NCBI GenBank assembly: GCA_002189105.1
Contig: NIOB01000007.1
Coordinates: forward strand, 124,001-188,000
Length of the DNA stretch: 64,000 nucleotides
Direction of reading: 5' to 3'
Origin: Saccharibacillus soli
GTDB lineage: Bacteria > Bacillota > Bacilli > Paenibacillales > Paenibacillaceae
The translations under genes were made by a program, and so were the position numbers. Below the pieces are notes generated by a model that was given only the letters and a program-made list of their open reading frames with translations, ran no database searches and was not told the DNA's origin. Below are positions 23,154 to 31,683 of the stretch, in pieces (the stretch's first letter is position 1; each line of letters starts with the position of its first letter).

Positions 23154-24107
23154 ATGAATAACGAGGAGAACAACAATGGAACGACAGATGAGCCGGAGCT
23201 GATGGGGAGGACCATCGCTCCACTCGGACAGATCCTCGAAGCCCATCCCATTCTGGAAGGCGAGCCCGGAGAACGCAAGTATCGCGTACATTTCTACGGC
23301 TACGATTCCGCCTACCTGCTGCGTTTATTCGATGAGTCATCGCTGGCAGCCAAACGGGCGGAATTTGAAGCCTTATACCGGATGCAGTCGATCAGTGTAC
23401 ACTGTTCACGTCCCATTTCGCTGGGACGCTGGGAATCAGACGGGTTGTATTTTCAACTGCTGTCTTATATCGAAGGGGAGAATGCCGTAGCAGCGCTGCC
23501 GACAGCTCCCAAACCGCAGCAGCTAAGAGTGGGCATCCAAGCGGGTGAGGAGCTGCGCCGGATTGGGGGTTATGAGGAAGCTGAGGAATTGACTTCCTGG
23601 TCAGTACGGTATCGAAATCGGGTAGAGCAGAAGTTCAGACGGATCGAAGCGTCAAGCGGACTTCCGGCTTGTGTGCAGGCCATTGTGGACAAGGTGAAAG
23701 ACAATCTGACTCTTGTGGATGAACGTCCCTCCGCCTTCTTGCATGGTCGCTTCTTGCCATCTAACCTCATTGTCAAAGGGGGGCGCTTGGCCGGAGTTGT
23801 GGGATTTGGTCATTTTGACTGGGGAGATCCTGTATATGAGTTCGCCTCACTTGGGTTATGCGGACGCAGCCTCAGCCCTGTTTTCTGCACCGGACAAATT
23901 CTGGGTTATCATGGGGGACAGGAGCCAGACGAGGAATTTTGGGCATTGTATTCGTTTTATGCGGCTTGTGGCGCGTTATCGCTGCTGGTGGAAGCGCTGG
24001 ATCAGGGGGCTGCCAGTCTGGATTCCGTCATTGTCCTGATGGAACGGTTGGTGGATGACCATGACCATTTTTCGCAGAATCGACCTTCCTGGTTCGGGAG
24101 GCTATGA
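23154..24107 (+). CDS. APH-fold (aminoglycoside phosphotransferase-like) protein with altered catalytic residues
   Basis: A 317-residue protein with the shape of a small-molecule kinase of the APH/choline kinase fold. The catalytic loop, normally HGDxxxxN, reads HGRFLPSN: the catalytic Asp is Arg199, while His197 and Asn204 remain. The metal-binding Asp of the next motif (usually IDF...GDP) is Gly217 in GVVGFGHFDWGDPVYEFA. With both acidic residues missing, phosphotransfer is unlikely, and the protein may bind a ligand or nucleotide instead. The first 20 residues are hydrophilic (Asn/Glu-rich). The start at 23154 follows GAGGAGGG. It is not a recognised resistance determinant. Confidence 0.75.
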   Translation: MNNEENNNGTTDEPELMGRTIAPLGQILEAHPILEGEPGERKYRVHFYGYDSAYLLRLFDESSLAAKRAEFEALYRMQSISVHCSRPISLGRWESDGLYFQLLSYIEGENAVAALPTAPKPQQLRVGIQAGEELRRIGGYEEAEELTSWSVRYRNRVEQKFRRIEASSGLPACVQAIVDKVKDNLTLVDERPSAFLHGRFLPSNLIVKGGRLAGVVGFGHFDWGDPVYEFASLGLCGRSLSPVFCTGQILGYHGGQEPDEEFWALYSFYAACGALSLLVEALDQGAASLDSVIVLMERLVDDHDHFSQNRPSWFGRL

Positions 24108-24244
24108 TTCCCTTCTCAAATCTATTTATGACAAAATATTGAATTTGGATTCGTTCGATTCTTTTTTGGGTTATGTGTGAGGTAGAGGTTTTTCGGCCGG
24201 AGTTGAAAAAGCTTTGCAGCATAACCGGAAGGGGAAGAACATAC

Positions 24245-24880
24245 ATGAAAACGTACATCTTGGTATATGACGGTTTTGCCCAATTTGAGGTCGTTCTTGC
24301 GGCGCATCTGATGAAAACAGCAGGGGAGATTGTAACGGTTGGCGTATCTCCCGAGCCTGTGGTTTCGCAGGAAGGATTCCGAATTGTTCCACATATGACG
24401 ATTGAACGGGTGGAGGCCTCGGGGGTTGATCTGTTCATCGTACCCGGTGGAGATTTGAAGCAGATCGCTCGCCTAAGCGAGGTTGAAAATGTACTGAAGG
24501 CTGTGCAGGCGTGCGGTGGCAAGGTCGGCGCGATCTGCTCCGGTTCCCTGCTGGCTCTGGACGCAGGTCTTGCTCGCGGCCGCAACTATACATCGCCGCT
24601 TCCGGCAGATCCTTCGGTCGCCGCAGGCACACGCATGGATCGACCTGTTGTCGTCGATCAAGGCCTGATTACGGCACAAGCCTACGGCTACGTGGATTTC
24701 GCCCTGGAATTGGGACGGATGACCGGTATTTATCGGGATGAAGCGGATTACGAAGAAACCGTTCGGTTCTTCAAGTTCTTCCTGCCACCGGTTGATTCGG
24801 CTCCAGTCAGTGCCAAATTGACAGAGCGCAAGGTGGAAGAGGTACGGGAGACTGTGCAGCAAACCAGCGTAGCGGTATAA
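24245..24880 (+). CDS. DJ-1/PfpI family protein
   Basis: A 211-residue protein of the DJ-1/PfpI superfamily (chaperone, deglycase or amidase-type members). The reactive Cys is Cys98 in GAICSGSLLAL, at the usual nucleophile elbow; FIVPGGD precedes it, and ITAQAYGYVDFALELG closes the domain. The C-terminal 25 residues are charged and helical. The start at ATG 24245 follows GGAAGGGGAAG; the reading from 24173 is not needed. It has its own upstream region after the APH-fold gene and a hairpin downstream. Confidence 0.87.
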   Translation: MKTYILVYDGFAQFEVVLAAHLMKTAGEIVTVGVSPEPVVSQEGFRIVPHMTIERVEASGVDLFIVPGGDLKQIARLSEVENVLKAVQACGGKVGAICSGSLLALDAGLARGRNYTSPLPADPSVAAGTRMDRPVVVDQGLITAQAYGYVDFALELGRMTGIYRDEADYEETVRFFKFFLPPVDSAPVSAKLTERKVEEVRETVQQTSVAV

Positions 24881-24950
24881 AAGGAAGACATGCCACGAGT
24901 GGATAGGCTTCGATGAAAATTCCATTGAAGCGCCAGCCTCTTGCATACAA

Positions 24951-24990
24951 GCGGCCGAATCGGGAGTCACTCCTGATCCGGCCGCTTTCG
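24951..24990 (+). terminator. Hairpin after the DJ-1 family gene
   Basis: A 17-bp stem with one mismatch (GCGGCCGAATCGGGAGT with 24969-24985) and a two-base loop. The tail TTTCGCTT is poor, so termination may be weak. Confidence 0.6.
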
Positions 24991-24991
24991 C

Positions 24992-25020
24992 TTGGGATTT
25001 GCTTGAGATTAAGATATACT
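24992..25020 (+). promoter_or_regulatory. Putative promoter of the lactonase gene
   Basis: TTGGGA (24992-24997) and TATACT (25015-25020) are 17 bases apart, immediately after the hairpin. Confidence 0.5.
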
Positions 25021-25149
25021 GGAGCTATATCGCTCGTTTCACGGGCGTCGGCGGAACCGCCGGGACTATGGCCGGCTTCGCACAGTTCTGCGCCTGGGCG
25101 CACCCAAACTGCTGCGAAACATGGCGAATGACGATCAGGAGGAATAGAC

Positions 25150-26214
25150 ATGACACAAGAACAAAAAATGTTCGTTTTCGTCGGCTCGTATGCCGAATCC
25201 GCAAGCAGCGGTGTATACACATACGAATTCGATGAGAAGGAAAGCGCGCTTAGACTGCTCGATCAGACTTCGGGCCTGAAAAACCCAACATTCCTCAATG
25301 TGGACGTCGCTAATTCGCATATTTACGCGATCGGGGAGACGGAACCTACAGATGGAAGCGCCAAGGGCGGTGAAGTCATGATGATCCGATTCGACGCGGA
25401 CGGCACGCTGACCCGCTTCAACCGCACGAATACGACGCCAACTACAACCTGCCACGTACAGCGCGACTCGGAAAATAAATTCCTGCTCGTGTCCAGCTAC
25501 CACGGCGGGAGTGCGGGCTTGATCTCGCTCAAGGACAATGGACATGTCGGCGAACTGCTGGATGTACAAACGCACCAAGCGCCAGAGGGAGAAACATCCC
25601 GTGTTCATTCGGCATTCTTCAGCCCGGACGAGAAATTCCTGCTGATTCAGGATCTGGGATTGGATCTCATCCGTACCTATTCCATCGACCGCGAAGCCGG
25701 GCGTCTGGTTCCTCACGGCGATACCCATACAGCCAAGGGTGCAGGCCCGCGCCATCTTGCGTTCCACTCAAGCGGCAAGTTCGCGTTTGTCATCAACGAA
25801 CTGAACTCGACGATTGCTTCTTATCGCTATGATGCCGTAAACGGCTCGTTGAGCGAAATTGAAGTGGTGCCTACGCTGCCTTCCGATTATACGGGGGAAA
25901 ACGGATGCTCCGAAATCGCGGTATCCGCAGATGGTCGCTTTGTATACGGAGCGAACCGAGGCCATGACAGCATCGTGGTCTACGCGTTCGATGAAGCTTC
26001 GGAGAAACTGTCGCTGGTTGAGCACGTATCCACCGAAGGCGGACATCCTCGTCACTTCGCGCTGACGCCAAGCGGTGACCATCTGCTTGCCGCCAACCGC
26101 GATGCGAACAATATCGTGATCTTCAAGGTAGACAAGGAATCCGGCCGCCTGACGTCCACGGGCAACAGCGTGAGCGTATCGAAGCCGGTATGCGTACGTC
26201 CTTATTATGTATAA
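25150..26214 (+). CDS. pgl: Lactonase family protein (6-phosphogluconolactonase-type propeller)
   Basis: A seven-bladed beta-propeller of 354 residues related to YkgB/Pgl, which opens 6-phosphogluconolactone in the oxidative pentose phosphate pathway. Family marks are FVGSYAE at the start, NPTFLNVD, VSSYHGGS, HSAFFSPDEKFLLIQDLGLD, GAGPRHLAFHSSGKFAFVINEL, and GGHPRHFALTPSGDHLLAANRD. A CAGGAGG site lies eight bases before the ATG. There is no signal peptide. It has its own promoter and a perfect terminator. The symbol follows the family; true substrate preference is not shown by sequence. Confidence 0.88.
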   Translation: MTQEQKMFVFVGSYAESASSGVYTYEFDEKESALRLLDQTSGLKNPTFLNVDVANSHIYAIGETEPTDGSAKGGEVMMIRFDADGTLTRFNRTNTTPTTTCHVQRDSENKFLLVSSYHGGSAGLISLKDNGHVGELLDVQTHQAPEGETSRVHSAFFSPDEKFLLIQDLGLDLIRTYSIDREAGRLVPHGDTHTAKGAGPRHLAFHSSGKFAFVINELNSTIASYRYDAVNGSLSEIEVVPTLPSDYTGENGCSEIAVSADGRFVYGANRGHDSIVVYAFDEASEKLSLVEHVSTEGGHPRHFALTPSGDHLLAANRDANNIVIFKVDKESGRLTSTGNSVSVSKPVCVRPYYV

Positions 26215-26264
26215 ATAAGTGATCCGTTCTCGCACGAAGCGGCGAGATTCAAGGGTTGAATGTC

Positions 26265-26302
26265 AAGACTCACACCGGCAGCTTGCCGGTGTGAGTCTTT
26301 TT
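26265..26302 (+). terminator. Terminator of the lactonase gene
   Basis: AAGACTCACACCGGCA (26265-26280) is perfectly complementary to 26284-26299, with a three-base loop and five T residues. It abuts the stop codon of the transporter gene on the other strand. Confidence 0.92.
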
Positions 26303-27226
26303 CTATGAGGTCCACACCAGCAGAATGGGCAGCATCACAAATGAAGCCAACGTTGTCCATAAGATGCAGCGTGACACAAACTTGGGCGATGCCCCAAACT
26401 GTTCAGCCAAGATGACGGCGTTCACCGCTGTAGGCATGGAAGCCAGCACTAACAGGACGCCCAGCAGCAGCGGTTCAGCACCAAGCAGCAGCAGGATCAA
26501 CCAACTGAGCAGGGGAGCAATCAGGAGACGCAGCACCAATCCGGCGCGGAATGCTTTTTGGAGGTTGGGCTGCCAGACTCCCGGTGCCGCGCCGATCATC
26601 TGTGCGCCGAGAATGACGAGTACGACGGGGGAGTAGGCGTCAGCCAGCAGATTAATACCCGTCCACATGGGAGAAGGCAGAGTCAGATCGAACAGACGCA
26701 GCAGACCTGCCAGAATCGCTACATACAGAGCGGGCAGCTTGAGCACCGCTTGAGCGGCTTTACGGACGGAAAATTGGGAACGTGCCGCGAAAAAGACGCC
26801 AATCGTATTGACGATCACAATTTGCAGGACGACATAGACGGCGGCCTTATCCAATCCAGCTTGTCCAAAAGCGAGCAGCACCAGCGGCAGACCGTAATTG
26901 ACGCAGTTCGTAAAGGATGCCACCAGCGTCAACCCTGACTTTTCCGCATCGCCAAGTCGCAGCAGACGTCCCAGCAGTACAGCAACTCCCCACATCGCCA
27001 GCAGATTAATGAGGCTGAACGCGACGGTGATGCCTACATCATTGGCCGTAACCCTTGCATTGGTCAGCGTGGTAAAAATAATCGCCGGACTGAGTAGGTA
27101 CAGGGAAAGCAAGGATAACGGTCGGGTGTCCAGTCCTTTGAATCGTCTCAGCACCATCCCGGCGAGAACAGGGAAGGACAGGGGGACGAAGACATGATAC
27201 AGCGTAGCCAGCAGGGAAAGCAGCAT
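26303..27226 (-). CDS. AEC family transporter
   Basis: A plasma-membrane transporter of the auxin efflux carrier family, about 307 residues with ten predicted segments, which in bacteria exports or imports organic acids such as malate. Typical features are the broken segment around LVASFTNCVNYGLPL and MPTAVNAVILAEQFGASPKFVSRCILWTT near the end. Two starts three codons apart are possible. The GAAGG site directly abuts ATG 27235 but stands nine bases before ATG 27226, so I prefer the latter. The gene is monocistronic; the substrate is unknown. Confidence 0.88.
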   Translation of the reverse strand: MLLSLLATLYHVFVPLSFPVLAGMVLRRFKGLDTRPLSLLSLYLLSPAIIFTTLTNARVTANDVGITVAFSLINLLAMWGVAVLLGRLLRLGDAEKSGLTLVASFTNCVNYGLPLVLLAFGQAGLDKAAVYVVLQIVIVNTIGVFFAARSQFSVRKAAQAVLKLPALYVAILAGLLRLFDLTLPSPMWTGINLLADAYSPVVLVILGAQMIGAAPGVWQPNLQKAFRAGLVLRLLIAPLLSWLILLLLGAEPLLLGVLLVLASMPTAVNAVILAEQFGASPKFVSRCILWTTLASFVMLPILLVWTS

Positions 27227-27341
27227 AACATCCATCCTTCAGTAACCGACATAAACCTCTGGGATTCCAGCAGGCGTCGGTGTGATGCCTTTTACTTTAT
27301 CCTACCTGGATTCAAGCGTCCAATATGCCTTGTCTATACGT

Positions 27342-27653
27342 TTATAGGTGATCGCGTTCCACAAACCGTTGAAGCTGATCGATTAAGCCTTCACGTCGCA
27401 GGATTTCAGCCTGTTTACGACCGATCAGATCAAAATGCGGATAACGATCCCGGCGATGAATGTAAGCTGGATTCAGACCATTTTTATAGCACCAGCGTAC
27501 CAGACGATCCAGATCGGAACAGCCGACCTTGGTTACGGACGTCATACCAGGGAAACGGGGGTCCAGCCAAAAATGAGTCAAATACGCGATTTCTCCTCGC
27601 TCCACCGCAGCTTTCCAGCGAGTGAGTTCTTGTCTGTCGATTCCAAATGCCAT
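27342..27653 (-). CDS. yneQ: YneQ family small protein
   Basis: A 103-residue cytoplasmic protein of unknown function, like YneQ of Bacillus. Shared features as I recall them are MAFGIDRQELTRWK, IAYLTHFWLDPRFPG, VTKVGCSDLDRLVRWC and YPHFDLIG. An AGAGGGA site precedes the ATG. It is divergent from the epimerase gene, and the region between carries two GTAC-N3-GTAC palindromes. Length agrees with the family. Confidence 0.8.
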   Translation of the reverse strand: MAFGIDRQELTRWKAAVERGEIAYLTHFWLDPRFPGMTSVTKVGCSDLDRLVRWCYKNGLNPAYIHRRDRYPHFDLIGRKQAEILRREGLIDQLQRFVERDHL

Positions 27654-27721
27654 ACGGGGTCCCTCTTTTCTTCAAACTGTTTCCATTATACCAGCGCTCT
27701 ACTGGCTTGTCGCAAGCGGCG

Positions 27722-27798
27722 GGTACTCTGTACCAAGTGAAGGTAAGGTTACGCTCCTCCGAAACGTAAACCTACTATTTAATCGGGTACAGAGTACT
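27722..27798. repeat. Two GTAC-N3-GTAC palindromes between divergent genes
   Basis: GGTACTCTGTACC (27722-27734, a perfect 5-3-5 palindrome) and GGTACAGAGTACT (27786-27798, palindromic in four of five outer pairs) are also inverted copies of each other over 12 bases. Their centres are 64 bases apart, about six helical turns. They lie between yneQ and the epimerase gene and look like paired operators; the intervening AGGTTACG/CGTAAACCT could also pair in RNA. Confidence 0.5.
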
Positions 27799-27944
27799 GG
27801 GTCTGGCGAAAAGTTTGTGACAGTTGAAGTCAGAACAGGATTTTGCGGCAAGCAGGGGTTTTATTTGGCGGCAGATTCATATATGCTGTTTTACGTAAAT
27901 GGAGCGAGTCAATCTTTGGACCGACCAAAAGGAGGGCCTACATC

Positions 27945-28829
27945 ATGGCACAAACGGTACTGGTGCTCGGAGGTACACGTTTTTTCGGAAAAGATCTGGT
28001 GGAAAAGCTGCTGAATGAGGGGCGGATCGTTACGATTGCCACGCGCGGTCGTACGCAGGACCCGTTTGGAGATCGAGTAGAACGTCTTCAGATCGACCGT
28101 ACGGATGAAGCGGCATTGGAAGCGGCAGTGCGGGATCGATTCTGGGATGTGGTGTATGACAATATCTGTTATACGGCTGACGAAGCTCGTGCAGCGATTC
28201 GGGTGTTTACGGGCAAAGTTGGGCGTTATGTGCTAACGTCCAGTCTATCAGTCTACGCACCAGGTTCGGCGCAGTGGCGTGAAGAAGAAGTCGATACCGC
28301 AGTCCTGCAAGTCCCATCCAGTCCGGTTGGGCAGGTGGATTATGGGCAAGGCAAGGCACAGGCGGAAGCCGTATTTTTCCAGGAGGCTCCTTTTCCAACA
28401 TCGGCGGCCCGGTTCCCGATTGTTCTGGGGCCTCATGATTATACCAAACGGCTGCACTTCCATGTGGATCGAATCAAAAAGGGTATTTCCTTTGTGATGC
28501 CCAATACGGATGCCCGCATGTGCTTCATTCATGAACAAGAAGCGGCTGATTTTCTGAAATGGTTGGGCGAAAGCGGCATTACGGGGCCTTTTAACGCTTC
28601 TTCTGTGGGTAAACCCAAGCTGCGAGAACTGCTGGCATCCATCGACCGTGAAACGGGTGGACAGGCCATTGTGCTGCCGGAAGGCCCGGAAGGGGAGACT
28701 TCGCCCTTCGGCGTTCCGGAAGATTGGGCGATGGATCTGTCACGCGCCCAGGAAGCCGGGTTTGTGTTCCGCCAGCTCGACGACTGGCTGCCTGAGCTGA
28801 TCGGAATGCTGGCGCGGGACGAAGCTTAA
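27945..28829 (+). CDS. NAD-dependent epimerase/dehydratase family protein
   Basis: An extended short-chain dehydrogenase of 294 residues. The dinucleotide-binding motif is VLVLGGTRFFGKDL; the catalytic pair Tyr-x3-Lys is DYGQGKAQAE, with Ser in VLTSSLSVY upstream. Sugar-nucleotide epimerases and reductases share this fold, but the substrate-binding half gives no specific clue. ATG 27945 is chosen because AAAAGGAGGG lies before it; the reading from 27843 extends into the control region. The gene is monocistronic and ends at a strong bidirectional terminator. Confidence 0.87.
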   Translation: MAQTVLVLGGTRFFGKDLVEKLLNEGRIVTIATRGRTQDPFGDRVERLQIDRTDEAALEAAVRDRFWDVVYDNICYTADEARAAIRVFTGKVGRYVLTSSLSVYAPGSAQWREEEVDTAVLQVPSSPVGQVDYGQGKAQAEAVFFQEAPFPTSAARFPIVLGPHDYTKRLHFHVDRIKKGISFVMPNTDARMCFIHEQEAADFLKWLGESGITGPFNASSVGKPKLRELLASIDRETGGQAIVLPEGPEGETSPFGVPEDWAMDLSRAQEAGFVFRQLDDWLPELIGMLARDEA

Positions 28830-28860
28830 TTCAATGGGCGACCGAGCAGATGCAAAAAGC

Positions 28861-28902
28861 AAAAAAAGCCTTTCCCGTTTGACCGGGAAAGGCTTTTTTA
28901 CC
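28861..28902. terminator. Bidirectional terminator between epimerase and exporter genes
   Basis: AAAAAAAGCCTTTCCCG (28861-28877) pairs with the segment up to 28899, with T residues after it on the plus strand and A residues before it. It ends both converging transcripts. Confidence 0.9.
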
Positions 28903-28926
28903 TTTGAAAAATCAAGAGAGCGAAAA

Positions 28927-29355
28927 TCAGGCCTCTCGGGGGCGCCGACGTGTCATCTGGTTCAATACCTCGGACAGCACCAGTCCGGCGGCGATGGCGC
29001 CGGCGATCATCAAAGTCTGGGCGCCGATCTGTAGCGCCTGATCGTATTGGTTCTCGACGAAGCGCCGCATGGCGTTATAAGCCATGCCGCCTGGCACCAG
29101 CGGAATAATACCCGCAACGCTGAAGATGATAACCGGTGTGCGGTACATCTTGGCAAACAGCTGGCAAAGAATCCCCACCAGCAGCGAAGCAGCCAGGGTC
29201 GCCGGGGCTTCCCCAATCTCACCGCGTACCGCTACATACAGGACCCAGCCGAGCATGCCGACCAGCCCACACTGGAGCAGTGATTTTTTGGGTGCGTTGA
29301 ACAGGATGACAAACGAAGAGGCGGCGAAGAAGCTGGTTAGAAAATGAGCCCACAT
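28927..29355 (-). CDS. Threonine/serine exporter family protein, small subunit (ThrE C-terminal half)
   Basis: A 142-residue membrane protein with four predicted segments, matching the DUF3815 (ThrE_2) half of the threonine/serine exporter. It carries the ThrE hallmark SVAGIIPLVPGGMAYNAMRRF. It is the second gene of a two-gene operon: only 13 bases separate it from the larger partner upstream, and the two would assemble into one carrier in the plasma membrane. The C-terminus (TRRRPREA) is basic and cytoplasmic. Confidence 0.88.
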   Translation of the reverse strand: MWAHFLTSFFAASSFVILFNAPKKSLLQCGLVGMLGWVLYVAVRGEIGEAPATLAASLLVGILCQLFAKMYRTPVIIFSVAGIIPLVPGGMAYNAMRRFVENQYDQALQIGAQTLMIAGAIAAGLVLSEVLNQMTRRRPREA

Positions 29356-29368
29356 ATACGTTGTCCTC

Positions 29369-30127
29369 CTAATGGAAAAAGATCAGGGCAACCGAGATTC
29401 CGGCACCGATGGCGAACGCCGTCAGGCAGGCATCTGCGCCTTTGGAGATGCCCGACACCAGATGGCCGGCCATCAGATCGCGGATTGCATTGGTGATGAG
29501 CAGTCCCGGGACAAGCGGCATGACCGAACCAACGGCGATTCGGTCGAACTCGCGTCCCAGCCCGGCCCAGATGAACAGCAGTCCCAGCAGACCGACCAGC
29601 AGCGCAGCGGAGAACTCGGCGAAAAATTTGACCTGCACGATTCGGTGCAGGTAGACCGAGGCGGCAAAGCCTGCGCCGCCTGCAAGAAACGCGGCGGCAA
29701 AGTCATACCAGATGCCGCCGAACATAATCAGGAAGCAGGCGCTGGTCAGCGCGGCGGCCAGAATCTGTACCGGGAGCTTATAGTTGAACGAAGCGGCTCC
29801 GGCCTTCAGCAGCAGCGCTTTGGCTTCGGGCGCGGACAGCTCGCCAAGGGCGATTCGGCGAGAGATGGAGTTTACCTCAGCGATCTTGTGCAGATCGGTC
29901 GTACGCTCCTCGATCCGAATGAGTTTGGCGGGCTGCTCGCCGCTGGTAGAGAAAATCAGCGCGGTAGGCGTTACATAGCTGTGGCTTTCGGTTAGACCAA
30001 AAGCCGTGGCAATCCGTACCATCGTGTCTTCGACCCGGTACGTCTCCGCACCACTTTGCAGCATGATTTTCCCGGCCAGCAGGCACAGCTCGATCGTTTC
30101 ATAAATGGAAGTTTTCTGATCCAACAC
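29369..30127 (-). CDS. Threonine/serine exporter family protein, large subunit (ThrE N-terminal half)
   Basis: A 252-residue protein of the DUF1212 (ThrE_1) half. Residues 1-120 are soluble (SGAETYRVEDTM, a family mark), followed by five predicted membrane segments with SVMPLVPGLLITNAIRDLMAGHLVSG, the counterpart of the motif in the small subunit. The start is GTG 30127 with GAAGGGA placed seven bases upstream; no ATG is in frame at this point. It forms the exporter with the downstream 142-residue protein. The transported amino acid is inferred from the family only. Confidence 0.87.
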   Translation of the reverse strand: MLDQKTSIYETIELCLLAGKIMLQSGAETYRVEDTMVRIATAFGLTESHSYVTPTALIFSTSGEQPAKLIRIEERTTDLHKIAEVNSISRRIALGELSAPEAKALLLKAGAASFNYKLPVQILAAALTSACFLIMFGGIWYDFAAAFLAGGAGFAASVYLHRIVQVKFFAEFSAALLVGLLGLLFIWAGLGREFDRIAVGSVMPLVPGLLITNAIRDLMAGHLVSGISKGADACLTAFAIGAGISVALIFFH

Positions 30128-30279
30128 ATTCGTTCCCTTCGATCATAAATAAAAAAGGTGACGCGCTCTGAAACATTCGGCAACTCATTGTAACACAACT
30201 GAAATCTGTTTTTCAGCTCGTCTTAATCTTAGCGGGGTAATCTATAAATACAACCCCCTTTGGAATATATATCTTTGGA

Positions 30280-30317
30280 TCGCAGGCCAGGAAGTGGCCT
30301 CGCGGTCCCTTTTTTTG
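30280..30317 (+). terminator. Hairpin upstream of the exporter gene, origin of transcript unclear
   Basis: A stem of about 13 pairs with one bulge (GGATCGCAGGCCA with 30298-30311 approximately) followed by seven T residues, in an intergenic region of 349 bases. No gene on the plus strand lies upstream, so it either ends a short RNA or attenuates a leader. Otherwise this intergenic region shows only the promoter at 30323-30351. Confidence 0.6.
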
Positions 30318-30322
30318 TGCCT

Positions 30323-30351
30323 TTGCACAGGGTACCGTCCAGCAGTTATAC
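30323..30351 (+). promoter_or_regulatory. Putative promoter of the aromatic acid exporter gene
   Basis: TTGCAC (30323-30328) and TTATAC (30346-30351) are 17 bases apart, just behind the hairpin. Confidence 0.5.
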
Positions 30352-30476
30352 TTAGAAATCAAGCTTGCCCAGCGGAGGCTGCGTAGTTTCCTTGTCCAAA
30401 CGGGTAATATTGGAAAATGGAAGGACGAATCATCCTCGCAACGCTGAAGTATTGGATGAACAAAGGAGGAATCGGC

Positions 30477-31556
30477 GTGAATTTCGGCGCGCGTATGCTG
30501 AAAACGGGGATTGCGGTAACCCTGGCCCTATATCTCACCATGCTGCTCAACCTGACGCCGCCTGTCATTGCGGCCATCGCGGCCATTTTTGCCATGCAGC
30601 CCACCATCTACAAATCATGGACGTATTTTCTCGATCAACTGCTGACCAATACGCTGGGGGCGGTGATTGCGGTAGCGGCTGGACGGCTGCTTTCCCATGA
30701 GCCGATTGCGGTTGGACTCACCTGCATTGTGGTCATCATGATCTGTCTCAAGATGAAACGGGCAGATACGATCGGTCTGACGCTGGTTACGGTCATTTCG
30801 GTAATGGAAGCTTCAGGGCAGTGGGATTTTGCGCTGAACCGCTTCCTGATTAACGTGGTGGGCATCTTCGCCGCATTTATCGTCAATATCGTGGTGCTGC
30901 CTCCCAATCCAAGAGGACAATTTCTGGGGCAGATCGAATCGACCTTCAATCAGCTCTCGCTGTTGATGCGAACGGCGGTGTCGGATGAGATCAAGGAAAA
31001 TGTATTCCGCGATCAGCAGAAGGCGCTGGATGGAGCGATTCAATCGCTTGCGGATAAGTACAACCTGCTCGAAGAGGATCAGCACAAACGCAAACGCCCT
31101 TCGTATACGGAAAGCCGCCATCTGGTTGTCTACAAACAGATGCTGCGAACGCTGCGCAAGGGAAGCGAAGTGGTAGAAGCGGTAGAGGAGCATTATTTTC
31201 CAGCCGCCCGCACGCTGCCGCTTGACCAGCTGTTCGACCAACAGTTGGAGTATATGGTCAAATATCATGAACATGTGCTGCTGAAATTTGAGGGTAAACT
31301 CAAGCGAGACGATGAACCGTGGCAGAATCTGGAGGAAGAGAACGAACGCTTCGCGCTTGCGATGCAGGAATATATGCAGCAGCGTGAAGACAGCACCATG
31401 CGCCTGTCCATTGTCGCGGCAGAGATTCATGCTTATGGGTACCAATTGGAGCGATTGAATCGTCTGGTTGAGCATTATGGCGAAGGCGACCGGAACGACG
31501 GCAAGCCCTGGACCCATCGTTTGAATCCGAAAAACTGGCGCAGCGAAAAGCCCTGA
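30477..31556 (+). CDS. Aromatic acid exporter family protein (ArAE/FUSC-like)
   Basis: A 359-residue efflux-type membrane protein. The first 150 residues hold about five membrane segments, with APPV-like ITLTPPVIAAIAAIFAMQPTIY-type sequence and the loop NIVVLPPNPR after the last segment. Residues from 160 on are a long, mostly helical, cytoplasmic domain (SIVAAEIHAYGYQLERLNRLVE near the end). The start is GTG 30477, because AAAGGAGGA stands seven bases before it; an ATG start at 30417 or 30456 would place this site inside the gene. The family is thought to export aromatic acids; no substrate evidence is present. Confidence 0.85.
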   Translation: MNFGARMLKTGIAVTLALYLTMLLNLTPPVIAAIAAIFAMQPTIYKSWTYFLDQLLTNTLGAVIAVAAGRLLSHEPIAVGLTCIVVIMICLKMKRADTIGLTLVTVISVMEASGQWDFALNRFLINVVGIFAAFIVNIVVLPPNPRGQFLGQIESTFNQLSLLMRTAVSDEIKENVFRDQQKALDGAIQSLADKYNLLEEDQHKRKRPSYTESRHLVVYKQMLRTLRKGSEVVEAVEEHYFPAARTLPLDQLFDQQLEYMVKYHEHVLLKFEGKLKRDDEPWQNLEEENERFALAMQEYMQQREDSTMRLSIVAAEIHAYGYQLERLNRLVEHYGEGDRNDGKPWTHRLNPKNWRSEKP

Positions 31557-31683
31557 GGCTAGTGGCGCACAGCGGTAAAAGAAACTCCTTCGTTTATCAA
31601 CAGACCAGAGGGGTAATGACATACAGATGCTCGAACGCAGCTGTATGGATTAATCATTATTCACCCCAGGGAGGGATTCAACC

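Noticed and set aside
27723-27797. The inverted GTAC repeats as ends of an insertion element
   Set aside because: Only about 50 bases lie between them, there is no transposase and no target duplication; operators are more likely.
30977-31622. Minus-strand frame opposite the aromatic acid exporter gene
   Set aside because: Antisense shadow; no ribosome binding site and composition unlike a protein.
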